The notes: generated by a model from the letters alone, not told the origin. Numbered from the stretch's first letter, positions 33,127 to 45,902 are shown. The stretch is 64,000 bases of DNA from Rhodotorula mucilaginosa (GCA_034406715.1 CP137865.1:806001-870000), one strand, 5' to 3'. Made by a program: numbers and translations.

Positions 33127-33786
33127 CACGACTCCTCACTGTTTGCTTTCATTTCGACTTTCGCCCCTTCCGCCGGCCGGCGGTCTGCACCCTTTACTCT
33201 GCAGCACCGACCTCGATGTTGCTCTCTCTCCGACGTGATCTTTCTGCCTGTGTTGACCGAGTCTTTGCGCCATGCATTTTAGTTGGCTTGGCGAGAATGC
33301 AACGAGGGGAACGCGTCCTGCGCGACTTCCGAAAGAATGTTCGGAGGAGTGCAACTTTGGAGTTCCACGAGAGTGAGATGGATACAGGAGAGATTGCAGG
33401 GATAGGAGCGGGTCTAGAGACATGGGTGGCGCGATCGAGAGAGGGAAAGGGGCGGAGATTGTATGCGAACGAGAGGCGCGCGCGCCGAGAGAGAGCCACG
33501 CAACGCGTCTCGCCGTCGATTCGAGAGCTCTCCTCTCGCCGGACTCTCGACACCGCGCACAGGCTCGTTCCACAGCACGAGCTCGACGCGCAGTCTCAGC
33601 TGAGCGTACACGCCGAGTCCGCGCACGCCGCACCGCTGCGACTAGCCCGCCGCTCGTTCGTTCGTGTCCTTCGCCGAGCACATCGTCGCTCGTCCCTCTC
33701 TTGTCTCTCGGCAGCACATTCCCACACCGCAGCCGCCCAGAGCGAGTCACCAGGCGCGCATAGCTTACAGCGCGTGCCGCGAAACC
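33127..33786. promoter_or_regulatory. FKS1 upstream region
   Basis: 660 bp between the condensin stop and the FKS1 ATG, on the same strand. It includes a purine-rich stretch (about 33340-33450) followed by a CT-rich stretch just before the ATG. A long minus-strand frame over 33136-35178 is antisense to FKS1 and rejected. No defined element seen. Confidence 0.45.
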
Positions 33787-36700
33787 ATGGCCTACCAGCC
33801 GCAGCAAGGTCCGCCGCAGGGCGACGGCCGCGACCAGCAGCCTTCGAACCCGTTTGGCAGCCAACAAGGGCACGGCGCGATCCCGCCGCCGTCGCAACCG
33901 GCGGGGAGCTACCCGTACGGATCGACCGAGTCTGAAGAGTTTCGCGAGACCTATGCCAGCGAGGAGGACGCGCGTCGAGGTGAGCACGCTTCCCCTTGAA
34001 CCCACTCTGCTCCTCCACCCCGCGACGATCGGATTCCCCGCGTAACTTCGACTCGGTCGGAGGGACCGTATCACGGCGCGTTCTAGACAGACTGCTGACG
34101 AAGGACTACGCTGATTTCTTTGTCTTCTGCAGGCGATTCCCAAGAGGGGTTCTACGGCGGAGGAGGCTACGGCGGAACCCAGGGAGCGCCGTTCCAAGGT
34201 CGCGCAGACTCTCCGATGGGCTTTAGCGACTACGAATCGTCGGCAGGCAACCACGGCGGCGGTGCTTTCACCCGCCTCCGCGAGCCGTACCCGGCGTGGT
34301 CCAACGAGTCGCAGATCCCGCTCAGTAAAGAAGAGATCGAGGACGTCTTCATCGACCTCGCCAACAAGTTCGGCTTCCAGCGCGACTCGATGCGCAACAT
34401 GTACGATCACCTCATGATCCAGCTCGACTCGCGCGCGTCCCGCATGGCCCCGAACCAGGCCCTGTTGACCCTCCACGCCGACTACATCGGCGGCGAGCAC
34501 GCCAACTACCGCAAGTGGTACTTTGCCGCTCAGCTCGACCTCGACGACGCGATCGGACAGGCCAACAACGGCGTTGCTCGGCTCGCGCGCAAAGCTTCCC
34601 GCAAGGCCGGCGTCAAGGCGGCGACCCCGGCGTCGGTCAAGACGCTCGATTCGGCCCGGCAGCGGTGGCAGCAGGCCATGTTCCAGATGTCGGCGTACGA
34701 CCGCGTCCGGCAACTTGCGCTGTACCTCCTCTGTTGGGGCGAGGCCGCGCAGGTCCGGTTCGTGCCCGAGTGCTTGTGCTTCATCTTCAAGTGCGCGGAC
34801 GACTACTACCGGTCGCCCGAGTGCCAGAACCGCACCGAGGCGGTCCCGGAAGGGCTCTACCTCCGCGCGGTCGTCCGACCCTTGTACCGGTTCATCCGAG
34901 ACCAGGGCTACGAGATCGTCGACGGTGCTTTCGTCCGCCGCGAACGCGACCACGAGGACATCATCGGTTACGACGACATCAACCAGCTCTTCTGGTACCC
35001 CGAGGGCATCTCTCGCATCGTTCTCGCCGACAAGACGCGCCTCGTCGATGTCCCCGCGAGTCAGCGCTTCATGAAGTTTGACAAGATCGAGTGGCACCGC
35101 GCCTTCTTCAAGACGTATTACGAACGCCGGTCGTTCCTCCACCTCCTCGTCAACTTTAACCGCATCTGGGTCCTTCACATCGCCATCTACTGGATGTACA
35201 CCGTGAGTTGTGACATCTTCAGGAATCAGTATAGCGACGTTCAGACTGACTGACGATGATTCGCTCTACGCAGGCCTACAACTCGAGCAAAATCTACACA
35301 CCCTCGGGCCAGGACAAGCCGAGCCCGGCCGTGCAGTGGTCGGTTGTCGCGCTCGGCGGAGGCGTCGCGTCGCTGATCCAGCTCGCCGCGACCATCGTCG
35401 AGTACACTTACGTGCCCACGACATGGAACAACACTTCGCACCTCATCCGTCGCATGATCGTCCTCCTCATCTGTCTCGCCCTCACGGTCGCGCCGACCAT
35501 CTACATCGCCGGCTTCAACCCGGACTCGACCGTCTCGCACATCATCGGCATCGTCCAGTTTGGCCTCGCCGTCTTGTTCGTCGTGACGTTTGCCATCATC
35601 CCGTCCGGCCGCCTGTTTGGCGACCGCGTCGCCGGCAAGTCGCGCAAGTACCTCGCCTCGCAGACCTTCACGGCCTCGTACCCGAAGCTGTCGATCCGCC
35701 AACGCCTCGCGTCGATCGGCCTCTGGCTCCTCATCTTCGGCTGCAAGCTCACCGAGTCGTACTTCTTCTTGACGCTCTCGTTCGAGAACCCCGTCCGCGT
35801 CATGGTCGGCATGCGGGTCCAGAACTGCAACGACAAGATCTTCGGCAACACGCTGTGCCAGTACCAGCCGGCGTTCACCCTCGCCATCATGTTCTGCATG
35901 GACCTCTGCCTCTTCTTCCTCGACACCTTCCTGTGGTATGTCATCTGGAACACGGGTGAGTCCTGCATCTCCGTTACGCGCTCGTGCAGTTGTCGAAACC
36001 GTGACGCTGACCGGCGGTCTCGCATGGCAGTCTACTCGATCACGCGCTCGTTCTCGATCGGTCTCTCCATTTGGACCCCTTGGAAGGGTGAGTCGCTCAT
36101 CCGGAGCCTCAGTCTCGCCACAGGCAGTCTCGCTGACTTCCTTCCCTCCCTTACAGACATCTTTGAGCGTCTGCCGAAGCGCATCTACGCCAAGATCCTG
36201 GCGACGCACGACATGGAGATCAAGTACAAGCCGAAAGTCCTCGTCTCGCAGATCTGGAACGCCATCATCATCTCGATGTACCGCGAGCACTTGCTCTCGA
36301 TCGACCACGTCCAGCGCCTGCTGTACCACCAGGTCCCGTCGGAGCAGGACGGCAAGCGCACTCTCCGCGCGCCGATGTTCTTCATCTCGCAAGGCGAAAA
36401 GGTTAGTCGCTCACCTTCCTCGGCGTCTTACCGCGCGCGACCCGTATGTTGACTTTTGTTTGGGCGCGGACAGAACGTCAAGCAAGAGTTCTTCCCTGCC
36501 GGATCAGAGGCGGCTCGCCGGATCTCGTTCTTCGCCCAGTCGTTGACCACCGCCATGCCCGAGCCCCTCGGCGTCGACGCCATGCCGACCTTCACCGTCC
36601 TCACCCCCCATTATTCCGAGAAGATCCTGCTCTCGCTCCGCGAGATCATCCGCGAGGAGGACCAGAACACGCGCGTCACGCTCCTCGAGTACCTCAAGCA

Positions 36701-39700
36701 ACTGCACCCGATCGAGTGGGAGAACTTTGTCCGCGACACGAAGATTCTCGCCGAAGAGTCGGCCGACGTCCTCGACGAAAAGACCGACAAAAAGACCGAC
36801 GACATCCCCTTCTACACGATCGGGTTTAAGTCGGCCGCGCCCGAGTACACCCTCCGTACCCGGATCTGGGCGTCGCTCCGCGCGCAGACGCTGTACCGCA
36901 CCGTCTCTGGCTTCATGAACTACTCGAAGGCGATCAAGCTCATGTACCGCGTCGAGAACCCCGAGGTCGTCCAGCTCTTTGGCGGCAACACGGAACGGCT
37001 CGAGCGCGAGCTCGAACGCATGGCCCGTCGCAAGTTCCGCTTCGTCGTCTCGATGCAGCGCTACTCCAAGTTCAGCAAGGAGGAGATCGAGAACACCGAG
37101 TTCTTGCTCCGCGCGTACCCGGACCTTCAGATCGCCTACCTCGACGAGGAGCGTCCCCGGAAGGAGGGCGGCGAGCCGCGCATCTTTTCGGCCCTCATCG
37201 ACGGCTACTCCGAGATCCTCCCGAACGGCCGACGCCGCCCCAAGTTCCGCATCGAGCTGCCCGGCAACCCGATTCTCGGCGACGGCAAGTCCGACAACCA
37301 GAACCACGCCGTCATCTTCCACCGCGGCGAGTACATCCAGCTCATCGACGCGAACCAGGACAACTACCTCGAGGAGTGCCTCAAGATTCGCAACATGCTC
37401 GGCGAGTTTGAAGAGTATCACGTCTCGCCTCGCAACCCGTACTCGCCCGACGGCGCCAAGGACTTTGCGAAGAACCCGGTCGCGATCGTCGGTGCCCGCG
37501 AGTACATCTTTTCGGAAAACATTGGCATCCTCGGCGACGTCGCCGCTGGAAAGGAGCAGACGTTCGGTACCCTCGCGGCGCGCTCGATGGCGTACCTCGG
37601 CGGCAAGTTGCACTACGGCCACCCGGATTTCCTCAACGCGATCTTTATGACGACTCGCGGCGGTCTCTCCAAGGCGCAGAAGGGCCTCCACCTGTCCGAG
37701 GACATCTACGCCGGCATGCTCGCGAACGAGCGCGGCGGCAAGATCAAGCACACCGAGTACTACCAGTGCGGCAAAGGTCGTGACCTCGGGTTCGGCACGA
37801 TCCTCAACTTCCAGACCAAGGTCTCGTCCGGCATGGGCGAGCAGATGCTCTCGCGCGAGTACTACTACCTCGGCACGCAGCTCCCGATGGACCGCTTCTT
37901 GACGTTCTACTACGGTCACCCGGGCTTCCACATCAACAACCTGCTCGTCATCCTCTCGGTCCAGCTCTTCATGTACACGTTGACGTACCTCGGCACGCTC
38001 AACAGCGAACTCACGATCTGCCAGTACACGAAGAACGGCCAGTTTGTCGGCGGTCAAGGCGGCTGCTACAACCTCGTCCCCGTGTACGACTGGATCAAGC
38101 GTTGTGTCCTCTCAATCTTCATCGTCTTCTTCATCGGTGAGTGGCCGGTCGGGTACCGCGATCTTTTTCCGCGACGTCAGGACCTGACCAAGCCTCGACT
38201 TGATCCGCAGCGTTCCTGCCGCTCTTCTTGCAAGAGCTCACCGAGCGAGGCGTGATCCGCGCCGTCATTCGCCTCGGCAAGCACTTCATGTCGCTCTCGC
38301 CCTTCTTCGAAGTCTTCAGCACCCAGATCTCGTCGCACTCGGTCATCAGCAACTTGTCGTACGGCGGTGCACGTTACATCGCCACCGGCCGTGGGTTCGC
38401 CACGACTCGCATCTCTTTCGTCATCCTCTATGCTCGCTTCGCCGGTCCGGCCCTGTACCTCGGCATGCGCACGCTGCTGTTGCTGCTGTACATCACCCTC
38501 AGCGTCTGGATCAGTTACAGTGCGTCGAGCTTGACGGGTGTACGCCCTCGTTTCCGTTCAAAGCTAATCGAATCCGTGACCCTGCAGTCATCTACTTCTG
38601 GATCTCGATCATCGCCTTGTGCATCGCGCCGTTCCTCTTCAACCCGCACCAGTTCTCGTTCGGCGACTTTATCATCGACTACCGCGAGTTCCTCCGTTGG
38701 ATGTGCCGCGGCAACTCGCGCGCGCACGCCAACTCGTGGATCGGGTACTGCCGTCTCTCGCGGACCAAGGTCACCGGCTTCAAGAAGAAGCGCATCGGCC
38801 ACCCGAGCGAGAAGTTGTCGCCCGACACGCCGCGTGCGCGGTGGAAGACGATCGTGGTCAACGAGATCTTGGCGCCGCTCGCTCTGGCCGTCATCCTCAC
38901 CGTCGCGTACCTCTTCGTCAAGTCGTTCGCGAACCCGCCGGTGAACGGCTTGTTGCGGATCGTCGTGATCGCGTTCGGCCCGATCGTCTTCAACTTTGCG
39001 CTCCTCGTCGTCCTCTTCTTTGTTTCGCTCTTGGCCGGTCCGTGCTGTGGAGGCGGCAAATTCGGAACCATCATGGCCGGCATCGCCCACGTCGGCTCTG
39101 TCGTCGGCCTGGTCGCCTTCTTCGAGTTCCTTTGGGTCCTCGAGCGATGGAACGTTTCCCACGCGGTGCTCGGCATCATCGCCACCGTTGCGTGAGTTTG
39201 CGTCGCAGCAAAACCCTCCCCTGAAACGCCCGCCTGACGCGATTTCTCCCGTGCAGGATCCAACGCTTCGTCTTCAAGCTGCTCATCTCGATCGGCATCT
39301 CGAGGGAGTACAAGCACGACGAAGTCAACCGCGCTTGGTGGACCGGCAAGTGGTACGGCCGCGGAATGGGCACCTCTGCCTGGACGCAGCCCGCCCGCGA
39401 GGCCATCGTCAAGGTACGCTCCACTGTGCTCGACGTGTTTCCGCTTTGTGAGAAGACGCTAACTGTGCCCTTTCCCACAGTTGACCGAAATGAGCATGTT
39501 TGCGGGCGACTTTATCGCCGCTCACATCCTCCTTTTTGCGCTCTCGTGAGCTCTTTCTCGCCTTGTCTCTGCTCTCGTGTCGCCAGTTGCTGACCTCACC
39601 ATCCCTCGACAGCTTGCCGACCCTTATCCCGGGCTTCAACACGTTGCACGCCATGGCGCTTCTCTGGCTCCGACCATCGAAGCAGATTCGTGCCCCGCTG

Positions 39701-39918
39701 TACTCGCTGAAGCAGGCGAGGCAGCGAAGAAACATTATCGCCCGTTACGGCGTGCTGTTCTACCTCAATTTCGCAATCTTCCTCGCCCTCATCATCGTGA
39801 GCCGAATTCGGTGCCGCCGCGCTCGCACGAGTCTCTCACTAACCGTCTATGCCCACCGCAGGTCCCCGTCATCCTTCGCGACACTATCAACCTCGACGTG
39901 TCTGGCATCAACCTTTGA
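33787..39918 (+). CDS. FKS1: 1,3-beta-glucan synthase catalytic subunit
   Basis: Twelve exons: 33787-33979, 34133-35202, 35274-35955, 36031-36087, 36157-36401, 36474-38136, 38211-38519, 38588-39191, 39257-39413, 39481-39545, 39613-39796 and 39862-39918. They total 5286 nt, 1761 aa, close to other basidiomycete Fks1. The enzyme makes cell-wall 1,3-beta-glucan from UDP-glucose in the plasma membrane, with Rho1 as regulator. The layout is an N-terminal Gly/Pro-rich cytosolic region, a first multi-span block, a large cytosolic GT48 catalytic region (for example [78 protein letters not shown]), then a second multi-span block. Every intron phase agrees with conserved sequence. Hot spot 1 (35766-35792) reads FLTLSFENP and hot spot 2 (38088-38111) reads DWIKRCVL. 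Both differ from the drug-sensitive yeast pattern. Confidence 0.98.
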
Positions 39919-40469
39919 GCGATGCATAGACCCTCTTGTCCCACATGCCGCTTCTAGAATATTCACGCCCCCTCGTTCCGCCTTGTTTCACGACCAAACA
40001 GACACTCCTCCATAGCCTGGTGCTTGCTCACGTCCTTGCTCTCCTCGCTTATGCGTCGTCAGATACCCACTCTCTGCATGCAACGCAGTGCACATAGAAT
40101 GTCCGAATCATCGCTTGAGGCGCAAAGTGATAGAGTCCGGGACCGAGCGCAGACGATGACCGCCGAGCACGAGCGTAGAATGCCGAGCACGGGAGCAGGT
40201 ATACTGAGTAAGTCATGTCGCCGTTTGCGGTCCCAAAAGGCTATCATGGTCCCAGCACTTGGATGGCAAGAGAGAGCTGACTTGTCAAGGGAAAACGAGC
40301 GTGGCTCCTTCATTTGCGGTTAGGAAAAGGTATCCGGACCTATCTACGTAGTGTACAAGGGAGGGGTCGCGGTTCACTATAATAGGTGTTAAATCGAAAA
40401 CCATAAAAAAAGAGTACAAGAGCGAGAGAAGGACGAAAGGTGCGCTGCGCGGCTGGGCCGTCTCGTCGA
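39919..40469. other. Convergent intergenic region after FKS1
   Basis: 551 bp holding the 3' ends of FKS1 and the secreted-protein gene. AT-richer near 40380-40420 (for example an AAAACCATAAAAAAAG stretch), which fits poly(A) signals. No gene seen. Confidence 0.5.
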
Positions 40470-41479
40470 TTACGCGCCGTAGCAGTAGCTGCCCGAGCCG
40501 TCCGTGGTGCTACGCTCGTACGAGCCGGCGGGGCAGTTGAGGCGGCAGAGGCCGTTACGGCAAGCCGGGGTGCCGAGACCGTTGTCTGGAGATCGTAGGG
40601 GACGGTCAGCGGATGACATCGGGCAGAAACGCAATGACCCTACTCACAAGAGGCCGGGCAAACAGTTCCCACGGCGCCGCAGTTGTTCGGGTCGGCGAGC
40701 AGGTTCACACAGAGGGGAGTCGAGCCGCTGGTGATGAGGCTGAGGCCGGCGTTGCAGCCGTACACGCAGGTGTTGCCGGAGCAGGTCGCGTAGCCTCCCT
40801 CGATGGTCGCGCAGGTCTCGGTGCCGCAGGTCGGGGCGGAGGCAACGCACTGGGTACCGTCAGCGCCGCCGGGCGCGAAGCCTTGGTTGCAACGGAACGT
40901 GCAGCGGCCGCTGAGGCAGAGCGCAGCGGCGTTCGCGGGGGGAGTGGTGCGAGCATTGCAGATGAAGTCTGCCGCGATACAGGTTTCAGCGTTCAGACCC
41001 CGGGGCTGAGGTTCAGAGAGACGATCGAAAACTCACTGCTTCCGCAACGAACGGCGGCGGCGGCGAGAGCCTGCGGCGTGCTCAGGAAGGGCGAGCCGGC
41101 AGCGTACTCGCCTCCGTTGGACGACGCAGCGGGGGCGGAGACGGGGGCAGCGGCAGCCGCACGCTGGCCCCAGGTGGTACGCTGACGCTTGACCTTGCGA
41201 GCGGCGGCGAGCTTCGCGCGCTTGACGCGGGCGGCGAGGTCCTTGCGGGACTCGGAACGCTTCTCGACGGCGCCCTCGTTGGAGAAGAAAGACGGCGAAC
41301 GGCGAGCGAGGACCTCATCAGCTGTAGGGAGGCGGGAGTGAGAAGGTCAGCTTTACGTCCGATTGCCTTTTCGCTCGGAAGAGTGTACACGCACCCTTGA
41401 CAGGCGATGCCTGAGCGACCGGAGCCAAAGCCAAGGCCGAGAGCGCGAGCGAGACGAGAACAGCCTTGATGGAAGGCAT
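40470..41479 (-). CDS. Secreted cysteine-rich pre-pro-protein (PriA-like)
   Basis: ATG at 41479-41477, TAA at 40472-40470, four exons. Residues 1-25 are a clear signal peptide (MPSIKAVLVSLALSALALAP, then VAQASPV). A pro-region follows with several dibasic Kex2-type sites (LARR, VEKR, RVKR, KVKR) and a Lys/Ala-rich helix. The mature part carries about eighteen cysteines in repeated patterns such as CLSGRCTFRCNQGFAPGG, CSGNTCVYGCNAGLS and CRNGLCRLNCPAGSY. A DPNNCGAVGTVCPAS block like that of basidiomycete PriA-type proteins is also present. An extracellular or wall-associated role is likely. The function is unknown, and the PriA label rests only on cysteine pattern. Confidence 0.82.
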
Positions 41480-43946
41480 GTTGAACGGAAGGTTGGATGT
41501 GAAGGAGAGTTGAGTCGGAAAGGTGAAGAGACGGGCGGGCGGGCTGGACGTAGGGCACAGCGAGCGCGGGGCAGGGCACGGACGACTTGAAAGTACAAGA
41601 GCGTAGAGAACGAAAGAGAGCAGAGAGAGTGCGAGATGCAGCAGCGTCGACTCGATCCAGGAAACTGCGATGGTTCCCCAACGGTCCGCACTTTTGCCGC
41701 TGACGCTGCGCGATACCCGGGCGGAGGGAACCGGAGCATTTACCCAGTGAGGCAAGCCGCTAGCGGACAGAAGCGAAGGTCGTCAAAGGTGCTTGCCTGA
41801 TCTGGCGTTTCTTGATTGTGATGGATCGACGGGTGCGGAAGGAGCGCGAGCTTGTCCCCGCGGGCCCCGCTACCCCGCTGCTCGCTTTTTCCGATCCAAG
41901 CTTGCAGCCAACCCGCTCTAGCCACAAATGTACAAATCATATTGAACATATCTGTACCAAACGTAAGTCGTCAATACAGTCTGGAGGCATCGATCGCATC
42001 GTCTACAATTAGCGGCGGAGTCGACAGCGCGCGATGCATGAGAGCTTTTGCAGCTTCACACGTTCGTGGCGACCTGCAGCTGGCGCTGCTGCTGCTTGTG
42101 AAATCCATAGCTTTCGTAGGCCGTCCTCGCCGCGCGTACAATAGCAATCCAGCGCGCGGGCCGGGAGCGCAGCCTCGCTGTGCGCCCGCCGAACTGAGAA
42201 GCTCGCGTCTCGATCCGGACGTACGTACGGTCCCGCGGGCACTGCAGCCAAGGCAGGCTGCGGGCAGTACTGCAGCTGAACCAATCCAAGCTCGTTGCCA
42301 GCAGGCGGTTGACCGATCGCGATATGCTCTGGTTACGACGGTCAATGGATGTGGACCTCATGCAATGGTTCGACTGCTGCAGCGCAGATTTGATCGGTTC
42401 ACTCTGATCAGACCGCGAGCGGTTGTGACAACTTACAAGCTCAGCTGTGCGTTAACGTTGGCTGCGCGAGCAAGAGCCAAGCTTGGAAGAGAAAGAGCTC
42501 CTCGTCTTGGAAGCTTGCTCTATGAAGTGAGCTCGAGCCCTCGCCGGATTCGGCAGGACCAGCTCACGGCTTCATCAAGACAGGCGACGCGACGTGATTC
42601 CTGGCTTTGTCCCCTTGCGCTGAGAGCTGCTGTGGACCTCATCGCCTGATATGGCCAATGCTGCCCTGCTCATGACGCAGTGCTTCGACGAGCGCAGACG
42701 CCGATGACGCCGACCGCCGCCGACGCCTCGGACCGCACGGGCAATTCCCCCCCGTTCAAGCAAGCTCTCCACACCTTCGAGCATGACGCTGCGCCGCGAT
42801 GCGCAAATTGATGCTACAGCTCGCCGGGCGATGAACAATCGCAACAGGCAATCTTGCTTAAAGAGCCCCCGGCATCGTCGCTCACGACAAGCGGCACAAA
42901 GAGAGGAGCAGCGTCGCAATGGAACCTGAATACAGGCTCAGTGGCGACACTCGTACGGCCTTGCGGCCGGGGCTACCCCTGACATACCTGCACTATACGC
43001 ATTGAGCTCTTAGGTCACTGTGCGGAATTCCGACCAGCAGCGCGCACGGATTCGGAGGACAGGCGCTTCTCGGCTGGCTCTTTTCTCTGAGCTTTTTGCA
43101 ACTTTGCGGTCTGGTCGCTTTACGAGAGGCGCGAACTCGGCTTGCTGGGATACCGCGTGTGCGCACCTATACAGCGCGATCCGCTCGTGCCTGTGTGGCG
43201 TGGCTCGCAGCCCGACAATTTCGATCTGAGCAGAGATCACCGTGTTCCGGCGTAAGTGAGCTGATCAATGGAACTGGGAGCCTCTCGACGCCGGAAGGAG
43301 TTGCGGCAGTCGCTGTACGGAGGGATCGGTCGCTTAATCCGGACACTGCCTCGCCCAGCAGGAGCCCGCGAGTGCTCCAAAAGAGCCACGCATCGAGAGG
43401 CATGCCCACGCGTCCGAAGCGACTGGAATGCTCGCGCGACTCTCGATCCTGCTCTGCATCCTGTACAGTCAAGCCATCCGACGCAGTGTACTCCCACTTC
43501 CTTGCGGTTGGGTTTGTGCTTGAGCAAGTTCTATCGAAGTGGCGTCCAATCCGCAAAATTTGAGGTTCAGTGCGCGGTAACACAGCTATTCTCGCCGTTA
43601 AGGGAGTCTACGCGCCCGCTTGCAACGCACTACCGACCGGGCCCAAGGCTGTACGGAGGCCGAGAGTTAAATCCGCTTCACTCCATGGAAAAATGAGCGA
43701 CGCGGAACGGCTGCTCGGACGGCAGCGTGAGCATAGGTGCTGCCGCTGGTCGTACTGCATAAGAGTCTGCTAAGACCTCGACAAACACGTTCAGCCAAAG
43801 TCCTGTCCCTCTTGTCCAGCGCGAGCTCTGCCTGTCGTCGTCGTCGTGTTTCACCGCCTCGCCGCCGCCTCCACAAGCTCACAGCAAAAGTCAATCCCGA
43901 ACTCGACGCCGTACCCAGACAAGTGACGCCAGGAAGGCAGTAAGCG
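41480..43946. other. Gene-poor intergenic region (2.5 kb)
   Basis: Between the divergent starts of the secreted-protein gene and UTP15. Open frames exist on both strands, up to 265 codons on plus (41852-42649), but they lack the G/C third-position bias, start codons in good position, and any recognisable motif. I looked for tRNA B-box sequence, snRNA hallmarks and repeats and saw none. It may be a long promoter or contain non-coding RNA. Confidence 0.5.
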
Positions 43947-45902
43947 ATGGCAGAATTCTCCCGCCTCGTCGTGCCCAAGGCGCCGCGGACGGTTGTCGAG
44001 GGCCAGCAGCAGAAAGAGTCGACCTATTGGCGCAGCTTCCGGGTCAGTCTAGCCCCGCTGCTGTTGCTGAGAGGGAATCGCAGACCCTGCTGACACTGCC
44101 CTCCCTCGCCACAGTCTCCCGTCTTTCTCAAGTCGTATGCGCCCATCACCCATATCCATTTCTCGCCTTCCTCGCCGCATCGTTACGTCGTGACCTCCGG
44201 CACCCGGTTACAAATCTACTCGCCCAAGACCAACCGTGTCGTCAAGACTATCTCGCGGTTCAAAGAGACGGCGGCGAGCGGCGAGATCAGGACGGACGGC
44301 AAGCTCTGCGTCGCCGGAGACGAGGGCGGCCTCGTTCAGGTGTTTGACATCAACAGCCGAGCAATCTTGCGCACAATCCGTGCACACAAGCAGTAAGTCA
44401 GGATGCAGATGGTGTGTGTGAGGACGAAATGCTGAACAACCTCTCGCGCTTGCAGGGCGGTCCACACGACCAAGTTCTCGCCCGGTGCCGGAACTCAGAT
44501 CTTGACCACCTCGTCGGACACCACCGTCCGACTTTTCGACCTCGCGACTTCGGCCGAGTTGCGCACCTTCTCCTCCCATACCGACTATGTCCGGACTGCT
44601 TCTTTCGTCCCCTCGTCCCCTTCCCTCATCTTTTCCGGCGGCTACGACTCGACTGTCCGACTGTGGGACTCGCGAGTACCCGATTCCGAAGGCAGCGGCT
44701 GCGTGTGGGTCGGCAGGCACGGCAAGCCCGTCGACCAGGTTCTCGTCGGAGAGCAAGGAACGATGGCGGTCTCGGCGGGCGGTCCGATCATGCGAGTCTG
44801 GGACTTGCTCGGTGCGTCGACTTCGCGGTCTGCAGGCGCCGGCGACGCCCTCGAAGGAGGATACGACGTCTCGACTGCGGACGACGAGGTCGACACCGGC
44901 ACGACGTACTGCCTCAAGGCGCTGAGCAACCACCAGAAGGCGATCACGAGCCTGTGCTGGGCAGAGGCGGAGAACGGCGAGAAGCGCGTCCTGAGTGGCG
45001 GTCTCGACGGTCTGGTCAAGGTGTATGACCCGCAAGAGAACTGGAGGGTCCGGCATACGATGCGATACGGTGGACAGGTCATGAGCCTCGCGGTTTCAGT
45101 GCGTTTCCTTGCCCCCTCTCTTCGGAGGATTCAATTTACTGATAGCCTCAAACGACGCCCATCCGATAGCCCAACAACTCGCACCTCGTTGCCGGTTTGT
45201 CGGACGGCTCGCTCTCGATCCGGACTCGAGCAGGTGTGGGCCGCAAGGCGGGCGTCCCGATCGAAAAGGTCGCGCCGACGTACGATGCCATGCTCGCTGG
45301 CATGGGCTTCGGTGGTGTCGCCTACAGCGGCAAGCAGGCCGGCGAAGGGCTCAAAGCGACGTTCGAAGGCGAGACCAAGGTGACCAAAGAGCGGCGGAAA
45401 AAGCTGTCGGACTGGGACCGCATGCTCAAGAACTTCCGGTACGGCGACGCGCTCGACTCGGTCCTGCGCAAGGACGTCACGCCGGCGACGACGTTTGCGT
45501 TGATGGAGGAGCTGGTGCGCCGCGACGGGTTGGCGATCGCGTTGGCGAACCGGCACGACGTCTCGCTCGAGCCGGTCTTGTCCTTCCTCGTCAAGCACGT
45601 CACGGACGCGCGCTACTGCACTCTGGCCGCCGACGTCGCGAGCGTTCTCATCGGTAAGACTTTGCGTGCCTCTCTATCGTGGGTAATGGAGACGGTGTAC
45701 TGACTCGACCTTTCTTCGGACCCCCCGCGCAGACATCTACACTCCGACGCTCGGCTTGTCCCCTCTGATTGACGCGCTCTTCTCCCGCCTGCGGAGACGA
45801 CTCGACGAGGAGCTTGCTTTCCACCGCGAGTTGACGCAGGTCCAGGGTGCGCTCGACATGGTGTTTGCGAGCAGCAGCAGCGCGGCCTCGTCTCGAGTTT
45901 AG
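43947..45902 (+). CDS. UTP15: U3 snoRNP protein Utp15
   Basis: Five exons in phase: 43947-44042, 44115-44392, 44456-45098, 45170-45653 and 45733-45902 (556 aa). Utp15 is a t-UTP/UtpA subunit of the small-subunit processome in the nucleolus, linking rDNA transcription and 18S rRNA processing. The N-terminal half is a WD40 propeller: ITHIHFSPSSPHRYVVTSGT, AVHTTKFSPGAGTQILTTSS, DTTVRLFDLATSAELRTFSS, SLIFSGGYDSTVRLWDSR, and a final SHLVAGLSDGSLSIRTR. The C-terminal UTP15 domain has KKLSDWDRMLKNFRYGDALD and VLRKDVTPATTFALMEEL, then a helical end. Sequence KAPRTVVEGQQQKESTYWRS at the start matches the family N-terminus. Confidence 0.96.

Noticed and set aside
33136-35178. 680-codon open frame on the minus strand
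   Set aside because: It is antisense to the first third of FKS1, which is certain. Strong G/C third-position bias removes stop codons from one antisense frame, so such long shadows are expected.
36504-38057. 517-codon open frame on the minus strand
   Set aside because: Shadow of FKS1 exon 6 for the same reason; the peptide is Val/Leu/Asp/Arg-rich without any motif.
42000-43700. Several 100-265 codon frames in the gap before UTP15
   Set aside because: They overlap each other on both strands, lack third-position G/C bias and show no motif.
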